DNA of 64,000 nucleotides. Origin: CAVSXS01 sp963767715 (GTDB taxonomy: Bacteria > Chloroflexota > Ktedonobacteria > Ktedonobacterales > Ktedonobacteraceae). Both the position numbers and the translations under genes were made by a program. This document shows positions 26,840 to 34,740 of the stretch, one piece after another. The stretch is taken from contig CAVYFA010000005.1 in the NCBI GenBank assembly GCA_963767715.1, positions 186,001-250,000 on the forward strand, written 5' to 3'. The first letter of the stretch is position 1. Every line of letters begins with the position of its first letter. The notes beneath the pieces are model-generated. The model was not told where the DNA came from. It worked only from the letters and a program-made list of their open reading frames with translations, and searched no databases.

Positions 26840-27848
26840 CCTCAGCGACGCTGAGCAAAACGCAAGAGGTACACTTGATTGTTGGGCGGCAAAAGACTAC
26901 CTGGTTAATATTCTGCTCTGGAAACGGTTGCAGACGCAGAAGCTAGCCACGGCGCTCCTAGGCAAACAGCCCCCTGTCTGGAGAGATATGCAACTGATTC
27001 ACCGGATTAACCAGCAGGCTTTTCTCGATTACCAGGATCGCAGTTTCCAGGAAATCCAGACCGAAGCAGAGCGCGTCTATGAAGCACTTATTGCGCAGGT
27101 TGAGCGCCTGAGCGAAGAGGAACTGACTGATCCAGGTCGTTATGATTGGCAGGAAGGCGAGCCACTTTGGGGAGAAACGTTGGGCAACGGGCTCTGGCAT
27201 CCCTGTCATCAGTTGACCGATTTTTACTTACAGAGCGACAAACGAGAGCTCGTGGCCCAGCTTCAGGAAGCTCTTTTAGAGGCCACGCGACGAGCCGAAT
27301 TGCCGCCGGAGGATCTCGGTGGGGCAATTTACAACCAGGCCTGTGTCTATGCTACAAATGGCTGGCCTGAAAGAGCTCTCCTGCTCTTGCCCGAGGCTTT
27401 GCAACTTCGGCCTACCCTGATTGAGTGGTCCAAACATGACACCGATCTTGACGATCTGCGTGCTGATCCTGCTTTCCAGGCGATTTTCGCTGATCTCCAA
27501 CTTCAGATACCAGCACCGGTGAGCCTGCTGGTCAGTGCACGCGAACTTTCTGCCAGTGGCACTGAGGAGGTTCCACCTATTATAATCGATGTGCGAGGGT
27601 CCGCGGAGTACACAGCCGGGCATATACGAGGAGCCGTCAATATTCCGCTAGGCCAGCTTTCCAGAAAAATCAAGCGGATTCCACGCGAGCAGCCTGTAGT
27701 CACCTACTGCAATATGCATCATCGCGGTGAGTCACGTGGAGAACGAGCCGCGGCCCAGTTGCGGGAGCAGGGGTACCAGGCACAGACACTCGATGGTGGC
27801 TATCCTGCCTGGAAGGAGCAGGGATTTCCGGTCGAAGAGGCGATTTAG
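26775..27848 (+). CDS. DinB/DfsB-type domain fused to a rhodanese domain
   Basis: 357 residues from the ATG at 26775, which fits the usual DfsB start (MKPRILYLLDFA). There is no ribosome site of its own, so it may depend on translation from the HIT remnant. Residues ~1-160 are a DinB-superfamily helical bundle (WAAKDYLVNILLWKRLQTQKLA). Residues ~180-250 look TPR-like (YNQACVYATNGWPERALLLLPEAL). Residues ~265-357 form a rhodanese domain (IIIDVRGSAEYTAGHIRGAVN) with catalytic Cys in VVTYCNMHHRGESRGERAA. It may couple a low-molecular-weight thiol or persulfide to a DinB-type reaction; that is inference. Confidence 0.8.
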   Translation: MKPRILYLLDFARQQEQQMVNSLSDAEQNARGTLDCWAAKDYLVNILLWKRLQTQKLATALLGKQPPVWRDMQLIHRINQQAFLDYQDRSFQEIQTEAERVYEALIAQVERLSEEELTDPGRYDWQEGEPLWGETLGNGLWHPCHQLTDFYLQSDKRELVAQLQEALLEATRRAELPPEDLGGAIYNQACVYATNGWPERALLLLPEALQLRPTLIEWSKHDTDLDDLRADPAFQAIFADLQLQIPAPVSLLVSARELSASGTEEVPPIIIDVRGSAEYTAGHIRGAVNIPLGQLSRKIKRIPREQPVVTYCNMHHRGESRGERAAAQLREQGYQAQTLDGGYPAWKEQGFPVEEAI

Positions 27849-27849
27849 C

Positions 27850-28367
27850 AGATCGAGCGCGCTGGACAGGTCATCGCAGACCAGCAGTTCCGGCTCGCGC
27901 ACAAACATACGCGCGGCTGCGGTGCGTTGGGCCTGCCCGCCGGAAAGCTTGACGTCCCTTGTGCCTATCAGGGTCTCCAGCCCCTTCTCCAGTTCAGCGA
28001 TATCCTGCTCCGTCACCGCCATCTCGACAGCAGCCTGCAGGTCGACGCGCTCTTCCGGCAGGCCGAGCAGGATATTCTCCTTCAAGGTCTCGCTAAACAA
28101 CTGGGGTATTTGTGATGTGTGGCCGCTACGCGGCGGGACGAAAAATGAGGCGGGATCATCGACCAGTCGACCGTTCCACCAGATCTCGCCGGCGTCCTTC
28201 GGCAGCAGTCCAAGCAGGGCCCGGAGCAGGGTTGTCTTCCCCGATCCGATGCGTCCTGTTATAATGGTCAATGATCCAGTGGGCAGGCGCAGGTTCACGT
28301 TCTCGATGCCGCGACCTGTGTCGGGGTAGCGATAAATCAGCGAGTATCGCAGGGCACACTCATACAA
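27850..28367 (-). pseudogene. ABC exporter ATPase fragment
   Basis: The minus strand encodes an isolated nucleotide-binding domain piece: YRYPDTGRGIENVNLRLPTG, Walker A GRIGSGKTTLLRALLGLLP, signature LSGGQAQRTAAARM and Walker B LLVCDDLSSALD. It has no transmembrane part. Right after SSALD, where the D-loop should lead to the switch His, the frame enters sequence antisense to the rhodanese gene. Both ends are therefore lost and the right-hand break coincides with the stop codon of the DinB-rhodanese gene (27848). The original was probably a type I exporter half. Confidence 0.72.
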
Positions 28368-28499
28368 AGGTTAGTGGAAGAAGGTCTTACCAGGATGTGG
28401 TTGGTTATCCACTTATGCATATATGTGTGCCTCCCGGTGATAATATTTCCATAGGGAAAGTGTAGCATATGGATGGGTGTAATTCAAGTGAAAATTTCG

Positions 28500-28976
28500 T
28501 TATTCTTGCTTGTCCTGTATCTCTTCGCTGTGATTTTCTTCAACTGAAAAGGGATAGCTTTCAGGCGTATAAGCTGCGACGATTTGGCTTGCTTTAGATA
28601 TTTGTTCCTTATCCCAACTCACAAGAGGGATATTCATTTGATGTGCCAGTGCGACGTATATTGAGTCCCCTGCTCGAAGTTGCAGATCAATCGCTACACC
28701 AATTGCCGCACTAACCAATGCTGCATCTATCGGTAGTATTTCCAATGTAGAAATCGAGTTAATGCTGTCTATAGCCTCTTTTGCCTTGATTTTCTGTCCT
28801 GTTTTGCGGGTTATTGAGGCCGCTAATTCTATAAGTAGGAATGATGGCAGAACAAAGCGGCCGCCTGTAGCAATATATCTTCGCATCCAGGAGCCGCTGC
28901 TTCTATGAGAACTCTCCGAAGGCATTAGCCAGCTAACCCAAACGCTGGCATCTACAACGACTAAATTACTTATCAT
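28500..28976 (-). CDS. vapC: PIN-domain toxin (VapC-like)
   Basis: 158 residues. The PIN nuclease acidic residues are readable: VVDASVWVSWL (Asp9), LLIELAASITR (Glu), LRAGDSIYVALA (Asp) and VSWDKEQI (Asp). These bind Mg or Mn and cut RNA in VapC toxins. The start codon overlaps the stop of the upstream antitoxin gene as ATGA, the usual toxin-antitoxin coupling. The acidic tail after the fold is short and poorly conserved. The RNA target is unknown. Confidence 0.85.
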   Translation of the reverse strand: MISNLVVVDASVWVSWLMPSESSHRSSGSWMRRYIATGGRFVLPSFLLIELAASITRKTGQKIKAKEAIDSINSISTLEILPIDAALVSAAIGVAIDLQLRAGDSIYVALAHQMNIPLVSWDKEQISKASQIVAAYTPESYPFSVEENHSEEIQDKQE

Positions 28977-29266
28977 AGATCACGTCTTACATCTCGCACT
29001 ACTTCGACAGCGTCTACATCTTTAGGCCAGTAAGGGTCCAGGTCTTCGGCAATCTTTCTCAATTTTGCCCAGGCGGCTCTATCCTTCTCTTCGATTGATT
29101 CTTGAGTTTCTTCGGGTTCGCTCACTGGCACCCATTTGGCGATAGTCTCACCATGATCGGTAAGCTCGATTGTCTCGCCGTCTTCTTTAATCAGTCGTAA
29201 AACTTCATTGATGCGCTCCAGGAGCTCGTGAGTCTCAAGTAGTTCGCGTACCTCAAGCTTTTTCAT
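28973..29266 (-). CDS. Antitoxin of the VapBC-type pair (Phd/YefM-like)
   Basis: 97 residues from the ATG at 29266, with AGGAGG upstream; an earlier ATG at 29296 lies before that site. The N-terminal part (KLEVRELLETHELLERINEVL, ETIELTDHGETIAKWVPV) resembles Phd/YefM antitoxins that bind DNA as dimers. The charged C-terminal half (DRAAWAKLRKIAEDLDPYWP) would wrap the toxin. It probably neutralises the PIN protein and represses its own promoter at 29308-29336. Confidence 0.8.
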   Translation of the reverse strand: MKKLEVRELLETHELLERINEVLRLIKEDGETIELTDHGETIAKWVPVSEPEETQESIEEKDRAAWAKLRKIAEDLDPYWPKDVDAVEVVRDVRRDL

Positions 29267-29307
29267 AAGTTTCCTCCTGTTGGCATCTGGGATCATCTTC
29301 TAAGGGC

Positions 29308-29337
29308 ATTGTAACAGGTAATAGCCTCGTTTACAAT
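29308..29337 (-). promoter_or_regulatory. Promoter and likely operator of the toxin-antitoxin operon
   Basis: Minus-strand TTGTAA (29331-29336), a 17-base spacer and TACAAT (29308-29313). The two boxes together form a perfect inverted repeat, ATTGTAA and TTACAAT. A dimeric antitoxin could bind such a site and block both boxes. Confidence 0.6.
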
Positions 29338-29364
29338 CTCTTGACAGGCGTGAGTTGGGTCTGT

Positions 29365-30324
29365 TTACTTCAACCCGTCTACCAGTCTTCTTGCCATGTA
29401 GAGCCACTCCTCGGGGGTGTCGTCGGGGACGGAGCAGCCGTTGGCGAGGATCAGGTGGCGGCCCTTTGTCTGGGTGATGGCGGCTATGATTTCGTTCTCG
29501 ATTTCTTGCTCGTCGCCGGTTGTGAGGGGGCCGCGTTCCCAGAGGCCACCCATGAGGCATTTGCCGGTCATGGTGAGGGCTTCGCTGAGGCTGGGACCGG
29601 TGAGGCGGTCGCTCCAACTCATGACGGAGACGGGGTAGTCGGTGAAGCGCTCGAAATAGATTTCGTCGCCGTCTTGAGTTGGGTCGGCGTGGACGTGGAC
29701 GATGTTGAGCCAGCCGGCCTGGGTGTTCTCGAGCACGCGCAGGTCGAAGGGGCGAGCATAGTGTTCGTACTCTTCGGGGGACAGGTCTTTATTTGTAGCG
29801 CCCATGCAGGAGAAGAAGATGCCGTCGGCGCCGGCGTCGATGGCGGCGGCAACCAGGTCACGTTCGTTATCGGCAAGCGTTGCCAGGCCCTGCTCGAATG
29901 CCTGGGGGTTCTCGCGCAGGTGGCCAAGGGCGGTCTCTTTGCCGATGAAGCGGAAGGTCATGGTGAGCGGGCTGAACAGGGTGAGGATCAGAGGGAAGTC
30001 GCTGCCGAGCGTTGAGCGCAGGGAGCGGATGCAGAGCAACTGTTCGCGGAAGCTGGGCGTGTCCAGGCCCAGGCGGGGCAGGTCGGCCCACTGTGCGGCA
30101 CTCGTGACGGCGGGTTCCGGCGCGGGATAGAGTAGATCGGGCATGATCTTGACGATATCCAGGTCAAATTTCGTGCGAAAGAATTCCAGGGTCAATTGGG
30201 CCATGCGCTCGCCTGAACCTTCCGGCTTGAAGTGGTGCCAGAAGCAGAACGGGACGCGGTCAACCGCTTCGCCTTTGAGCGCGGCCCTCACGCGCTCGCC
30301 CGATGTCATACTCTGCGTCGTCAT
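29365..30324 (-). CDS. Uroporphyrinogen decarboxylase-family protein
   Basis: 319 residues of the UroD fold (TIM barrel). The N-terminal block GERVRAALKGEAVDRVPFCFW matches the family, as do DLDIVKIMPDLLYPAPE and AAIDAGADGIFFSCMG. HVHADPTQDGDEIYFERF and LMGGLWERGPL follow. In bacteria outside haem synthesis, members are often methyltransferases that pass methyl groups to a corrinoid protein. No corrinoid protein gene is nearby, so the reaction stays open. The ATG has AAGAGG upstream. The gene is monocistronic. Confidence 0.78.
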   Translation of the reverse strand: MTTQSMTSGERVRAALKGEAVDRVPFCFWHHFKPEGSGERMAQLTLEFFRTKFDLDIVKIMPDLLYPAPEPAVTSAAQWADLPRLGLDTPSFREQLLCIRSLRSTLGSDFPLILTLFSPLTMTFRFIGKETALGHLRENPQAFEQGLATLADNERDLVAAAIDAGADGIFFSCMGATNKDLSPEEYEHYARPFDLRVLENTQAGWLNIVHVHADPTQDGDEIYFERFTDYPVSVMSWSDRLTGPSLSEALTMTGKCLMGGLWERGPLTTGDEQEIENEIIAAITQTKGRHLILANGCSVPDDTPEEWLYMARRLVDGLK

Positions 30325-30546
30325 GGTGTTGTTCCTCTTATGTGTTCGATGTTGGATGCTGCAATTGATTCTACTTAGTATACGCTATGCTGTGGGCTGT
30401 CGTCTATTTGCTGCGGGCGTGGCGGGTGGCTTTTTGAGCGGAGTGGGGATGGTGGATGGTTGAGGGTTTGTCTACGGTTGTCTATAGAAGTCATAGTAAA
30501 TGATTGTATGATGGCTCTAAGAACGAATTGGTGAAGGAGAAGGATA

Positions 30547-30980
30547 GTGAACAACACATTCCATCTTCCACGTTTGGATGGTGAGCGGCGACTGGAGCCT
30601 AGCGGTGACGTAGTGTTGCATGGTGCAGGTCAGAGCCCGGAAGCCTTTCGCGCTGAGGGGTGACCAGCCATACCAACTCCCGTTCTTTAGCATTTTGTTC
30701 AGTTCTATGAGTCCGATGCGTTCCTTGTGAATTCGGTGAGCAAGTTTATTGGGACCGGTTTGATAATGGGGGATGCTGTCATTGTCCTGGCCACGAATGC
30801 GCATAGAGAGAGCTTTGACGAACGTTTGAAGGAGGATGGGCTGGTGGTGGCTGTTGCTTACGAGCGGGGGCAGTATATTTCGATGGATGCGGCGGCTACG
30901 CTGCCTGAGATCATGGTCGAGGGGGTGCCGGATGCGAGGCGTTTCACAGAGGTTGTCGGGAGTCTTATCACGAGGACGCA
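30547..30980 (+). pseudogene. MEDS-domain (DcmR-type sensory) protein, disrupted
   Basis: A GTG at 30547 with AAGGAG upstream opens a frame that stops at TGA (30661-30663) and TAG (30688-30690). The same frame then continues HFVQFYESDAFLVNSVSKF, DAVIVLATNAHR and RGQYISMDAAATLPEIMVEG, a MEDS sensory domain. Between the stops the neighbouring frame reads GDQPYQLPFF, so two compensating one-base shifts would also restore a full N-terminus. Similarity ends near 30975 and no effector domain follows. The protein as written is not made from its own start. Confidence 0.6.
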
Positions 30981-31119
30981 TTCCTTTTCGCTTTTCTGCG
31001 GCTATCCGAACCGATGGCGGGATGAATTTGTCAGGATGGCAGGCGCTCCTTCGCGATCCTGGTTAGTAAACGTCATCAGGACGGCAGGCTATTTTTCCCG
31101 CAATTGGCCTGCACAGCCG

Positions 31120-31608
31120 CTAAATGTCTGGGGCGGTGAGGCCGTGCATGCCGAGGGAGTAGGCGATCTCGCCGCCGTGATGGATGTCGTGCTCGAGGAC
31201 GTGCCAGATGACCCATCCGCGGGTGTAGGTGTAGATCTGGCCTTCCCACTCATCCTGGATGGTAGACTGCAAATCTGCGAGCGTATAGCGTCCTAGTACC
31301 TCCTGCATGACCTGCCAGGTTTTTTCCAATCCGCTCACGAGCTCATCGGCAGAGCGTGGGAGACTACCAGGCCCATCCCACTCATGAAAAGCGCCGAAGT
31401 CCTCATCGCCCTCTTCCAGATTATAGTGGAACCACCCGGCCCGCACCGCAATCACATGACGCGCCAGCTCATCGATGGAACGCAGATCAGGTGCCGCACG
31501 GAGTGCAAGCTGCTCCGGTGTGAGTCGAGCGAGGGCTATGCTCAATTGATTCTGGTAGTTTTGCCAGCCCTGGGTAAAGAACGCCAGAGTCTCGCTTGTT
31601 TCGCTCAT
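31120..31608 (-). CDS. DinB family protein
   Basis: 162 residues with AAGGAG upstream of the ATG. It has the DinB signature of metal-binding His in three helices: IDELARHVIAVRAGWFHY and WVIWHVLEHDIHHGGEIAYS. DinB proteins of this length are often thiol (bacillithiol or mycothiol) dependent transferases or stress proteins. It is the third member of the superfamily in a 15-kb stretch. No operon partner is seen. Confidence 0.85.
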   Translation of the reverse strand: MSETSETLAFFTQGWQNYQNQLSIALARLTPEQLALRAAPDLRSIDELARHVIAVRAGWFHYNLEEGDEDFGAFHEWDGPGSLPRSADELVSGLEKTWQVMQEVLGRYTLADLQSTIQDEWEGQIYTYTRGWVIWHVLEHDIHHGGEIAYSLGMHGLTAPDI

Positions 31609-31761
31609 GTGTTTCGCTCCTTGTAGCTACAAAACGATGAAACGTCCTCTACTATTGTACCCGATGGAGGGAGTGTTTGTACATCTGTCCTAGCTAGTGA
31701 TTACTCATAAGTCCATAAAGTCAGGTGAGTTGGGTCTGCTGGACGAGTACACGCTACAGAG

Positions 31762-31899
31762 AGACTGTGTGGAAAGTTGGTGGGAGACCGCTTAACAAGG
31801 GGACTGCACACAAAATGATAGGAACACAGTCAAGCCCCTCGTGAAGCGGATCGAGCCGACCTTTTCACACAGTCTCAGATCCTTCGCTGCGCTCAGGAT
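31762..31899. repeat. Inverted-repeat element in the gap before the adenine deaminase gene
   Basis: AGACTGTGTGGAAA (31762-31775) and TTTTCACACAGTCT (31862-31875) are inverted with 13 of 14 matches, about 86 bases apart. The right end abuts GATCCTTCGCTGCGCTCAGG (from 31878), a motif I recall as common in intergenic DNA of environmental bacteria. It may be a small non-autonomous element. The rest of 31609-32023 shows nothing clear. Confidence 0.45.
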
Positions 31900-32023
31900 G
31901 ACATGGCAGGAACTACCTCCTAAACACTCGACGAGTGTATGAGTTTTCTGGTACCATGTTCGACAATAGATAAGAGTGCTATGAAAACATTCCCCATGTT
32001 TCGAAGAGGGAGGAGATGATTGA

Positions 32024-33751
32024 ATGAACGAATTGCAACGGCGCATTTCGATTGCGCGCGGGAACGAGCCTGCCGATCTCGTACTGCGGAATGCACGGCT
32101 GGTGAATGTGTGCAGCGGTGAATGCTATCCCGCCGATGTCGCGGTCGCGGATGGGCTGGTTGTTGGCGTCAGCGAGCCGGGCGAGGTGTATCAGGGCTTT
32201 GAAGAACGCGACCTGGATGGACGCTGGCTTGCTCCTGGATTGATTGATGGGCATATGCATATTGAGAGCACCATGCTCGTGCTTCCAGAGTTTGCCCGGA
32301 TCGTTGTGCCGCGCGGCGTGACCGCCGTCGTGCTCGATCCCCACGAGTTTGCCAATGTGCTAGGCGTCGATGGGATTCGCTTTGTCCTGGAATCGGCGCG
32401 CGGGCTGCCACTGACCTCCTACGTCATGCTCTCATCCTGCGTGCCGGCCTCATCTTACGAAAGCCCTTATCAAGTCCTGATGGCCGACGATCTTTTGCCA
32501 CTGCTGGCCGACGAGCAGGTGCTGGGCCTGGCCGAAATGATGAATATGCCGGGGGTGCTGCAAGGCGATGAGCAGGTGCTGGCGAAAATCCTGGCGACGC
32601 AGCAGCATGGCCTCGTCGTGGATGGGCATGCACCCGGACTGAGCGAGCGCGACCTGTGCGCTTATGCAGCCGCGGGCATCATGTCCGACCACGAATGCAC
32701 CACGCTGGAAGAGGCGCGCCAGCGCATCCGGCTGGGGATGTGGTTGATGATCCGCGAGGGTTCAGCAGCGCGCAACCTTGAAGCCCTGCTGCCGATCGTT
32801 CAGGAACTCCATCCACCGCGCGTCTTCTTCGTCACCGACGACCGCGACCCGCAGGACCTGACCACGCGGGGCCATATCGATTCGATGGTGCGACGCGCCA
32901 TCGAGCTTGGCCTGGATGCCATCGAAGCCATCCGGCTGGCGAGCTACAATACGGCTCAGTATTTCCGGCTCTACCAGAGGGGCGCAATTGCCCCCAATTT
33001 CATCGCCGACCTGGTTGTGCTGGATGACTTGAAGACCTTTCAGGTCGAATTGGTCTACAAGGATGGCCAGCTCGTGGCAAAGAAAGGCACGCTGCTGGTG
33101 GATGTCCCGGCTGTTCCCGCCGCCGGTGTGACCGGAACCGTGCATATCGGAGACATTACAGAGGAGATGCTGCGCATTCCGGGCTGGCCGGGTATGGTCG
33201 AGGTCGTGGGCATCGAGCCGGGCCAGATCACCACTCGCCGCCTCTCTGAGGAGGCGAGTATAAAGGATGGCCTGATCGTAGCTGACCCGGCGCGGGATAT
33301 CCTCAAGCTGGTAGTGATCGAACGGCACCATGCCAGCGGCAACGTCGGCCTGGGGCTGGTCAAGGGCTTTGGCCTGCGCAAAGGCGCGATAGCTTCCAGT
33401 GTCGCGCACGATGCACACAACCTTGTGATTGCCGGTGCCAGCGATGGGGACATTCTCAAGGCGGCGCAAGTGCTCGAAGATATGGGCGGCGGCTTCGCCT
33501 GCGTCGTAGACGGGGAGGTGCTCGCCAGAGTGCCGCTGCCGTACGGCGGGCTGGTCTCACCACTATCCGCCGCCGAACTGGTGCAGCAGTTGCACACCCT
33601 GGACGCGGCAGCAGCCGAACTCGGCTGCACGCTGGAGCATCCGTGTATGACGCTCAGCTTCCTCTCGCTCTCGGTCATCCCATCACTGAAGCTGACCGAC
33701 CAGGGCCTGATCGATGTTGAAACATTTACGCTAGTCCCCCTGCAAAGGTGA
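32024..33751 (+). CDS. ade: Adenine deaminase
   Basis: 575 residues of the amidohydrolase superfamily. The dinuclear metal motif appears as PGLIDGHMHIESTML. Further marks are GVTAVVLDPHEFANVLG, MNMPGVLQGDEQVLAKI, GHAPGLSERDLCAYAAAGI with DHECT, and FVTDDRDPQDLTTRGHID. The C-terminal part (MGGGFACVVDGEVLARVPLPYGGLVS) matches Ade. It converts adenine to hypoxanthine and ammonia. The stop overlaps the GTG start of the next gene (GTGA), so it is translated together with a molybdenum hydroxylase FAD subunit. Confidence 0.92.
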   Translation: MNELQRRISIARGNEPADLVLRNARLVNVCSGECYPADVAVADGLVVGVSEPGEVYQGFEERDLDGRWLAPGLIDGHMHIESTMLVLPEFARIVVPRGVTAVVLDPHEFANVLGVDGIRFVLESARGLPLTSYVMLSSCVPASSYESPYQVLMADDLLPLLADEQVLGLAEMMNMPGVLQGDEQVLAKILATQQHGLVVDGHAPGLSERDLCAYAAAGIMSDHECTTLEEARQRIRLGMWLMIREGSAARNLEALLPIVQELHPPRVFFVTDDRDPQDLTTRGHIDSMVRRAIELGLDAIEAIRLASYNTAQYFRLYQRGAIAPNFIADLVVLDDLKTFQVELVYKDGQLVAKKGTLLVDVPAVPAAGVTGTVHIGDITEEMLRIPGWPGMVEVVGIEPGQITTRRLSEEASIKDGLIVADPARDILKLVVIERHHASGNVGLGLVKGFGLRKGAIASSVAHDAHNLVIAGASDGDILKAAQVLEDMGGGFACVVDGEVLARVPLPYGGLVSPLSAAELVQQLHTLDAAAAELGCTLEHPCMTLSFLSLSVIPSLKLTDQGLIDVETFTLVPLQR

Positions 33752-34737
33752 AGGCCGTGTTACTGAACCTGCTCGAATATCACTGGGTCGAGGAAATCGA
33801 TGACGCGCTCATCCTGATGGCGCGCAGCGATACACATACTGTTCCCCTGGCCGGTGGAACCTACCTGATGGGGCGTGACGACGAGCGCATCCAGGCCGTG
33901 GTAGACCTGCGTGACCTCGATCTCGCCTACATCCGCGAGGATGCCAGGGGCGTGCATATCGGCGCGATGACAACATTGCAGGCAATGGCCGATTCGCCCG
34001 TGCTGCGCGAGCTCGTGGCCGGGCTGCTGGCACGCGCGGCCCAGTTATCTTCTCCATCGCGGCTGATTCGAAACAGCGCCACGCTGGGCGGCACGCTGGC
34101 GATAGGGGCCGCGTCGCAGGCCGATCTGCTCACGGCACTGGCCGCGATGGAGGCCGAGGCGCTGCTACGCTCCGGCTCGAAATCCCAGATCGACCTCGGC
34201 GCGGGCAGCTTTGATCGACCCGGGCTCGCGCTGGCGGGCGTCACCTTCAGGGGGAAGCAGGAGCGCCGTCTCGCCACCACCGCGCTGCTCTTGGAACGCC
34301 GATCCAACGAGCTAATCGTCGAAGTCAGCGTTCCTCGCCTGGGGTTTGGCTTCGGTGCGTCATTCCAGCGCGTCGCCATGACACCCGGCGACCTGGCCCT
34401 GTTGAATGTCGCTGCTGTTGTCGAGGTGACGGAGGGCATCTACTCCCACGTGCGGCTCGCGCTAGGTGGCGCGCAGATGGAAGCGGCGCGGCTGCCAGGA
34501 GTCGAACAGCACCTGGAAGGCCAGCCCGCCATGAATGCCGAAGGCAACACCATCAATACGCAGTTGCTCGTTTCCGCGCTGCAGGCGGGCATGGCAGGCA
34601 TCCAGCCCCCGGCAGAGATGCGGGCCGGCAGCGGCTACCGGCGCACTGCCGCGATCAACCTGGCCTTTCGGGCACTGGAAGAGGCCGTCACCATCTCGCG
34701 CTGGCGCCGCATGGTCTCATCGAAGGAGAGGCAATAG
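33748..34737 (+). CDS. FAD-binding subunit of a molybdenum hydroxylase
   Basis: 329 residues starting at a GTG that overlaps the ade stop. FAD-binding motifs of the xanthine dehydrogenase/CO dehydrogenase medium subunit are present: VPLAGGTYLMGR and RLIRNSATLGGTLAIGAASQADLL. The C-terminal CO_deh_flav_C part follows (SFQRVAMTPGDLALLNVAAVVEV). It would pass electrons from the iron-sulfur centres to NAD or another acceptor. The gene ends three bases before the large subunit gene, so they surely act together. Confidence 0.88.
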   Translation: MKAVLLNLLEYHWVEEIDDALILMARSDTHTVPLAGGTYLMGRDDERIQAVVDLRDLDLAYIREDARGVHIGAMTTLQAMADSPVLRELVAGLLARAAQLSSPSRLIRNSATLGGTLAIGAASQADLLTALAAMEAEALLRSGSKSQIDLGAGSFDRPGLALAGVTFRGKQERRLATTALLLERRSNELIVEVSVPRLGFGFGASFQRVAMTPGDLALLNVAAVVEVTEGIYSHVRLALGGAQMEAARLPGVEQHLEGQPAMNAEGNTINTQLLVSALQAGMAGIQPPAEMRAGSGYRRTAAINLAFRALEEAVTISRWRRMVSSKERQ

Positions 34738-34740
34738 CGT

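Noticed and set aside
27727..28329. 200-codon plus-strand frame opposite the ABC ATPase fragment
   Set aside because: Antisense to Walker A, signature and Walker B motifs; Ser/Arg-rich composition.
29350..31738. Shared 14-mer GTGAGTTGGGTCTG at about 29350 and 31725
   Set aside because: A 14-base match is expected several times by chance in 64 kb, and the flanks do not match.
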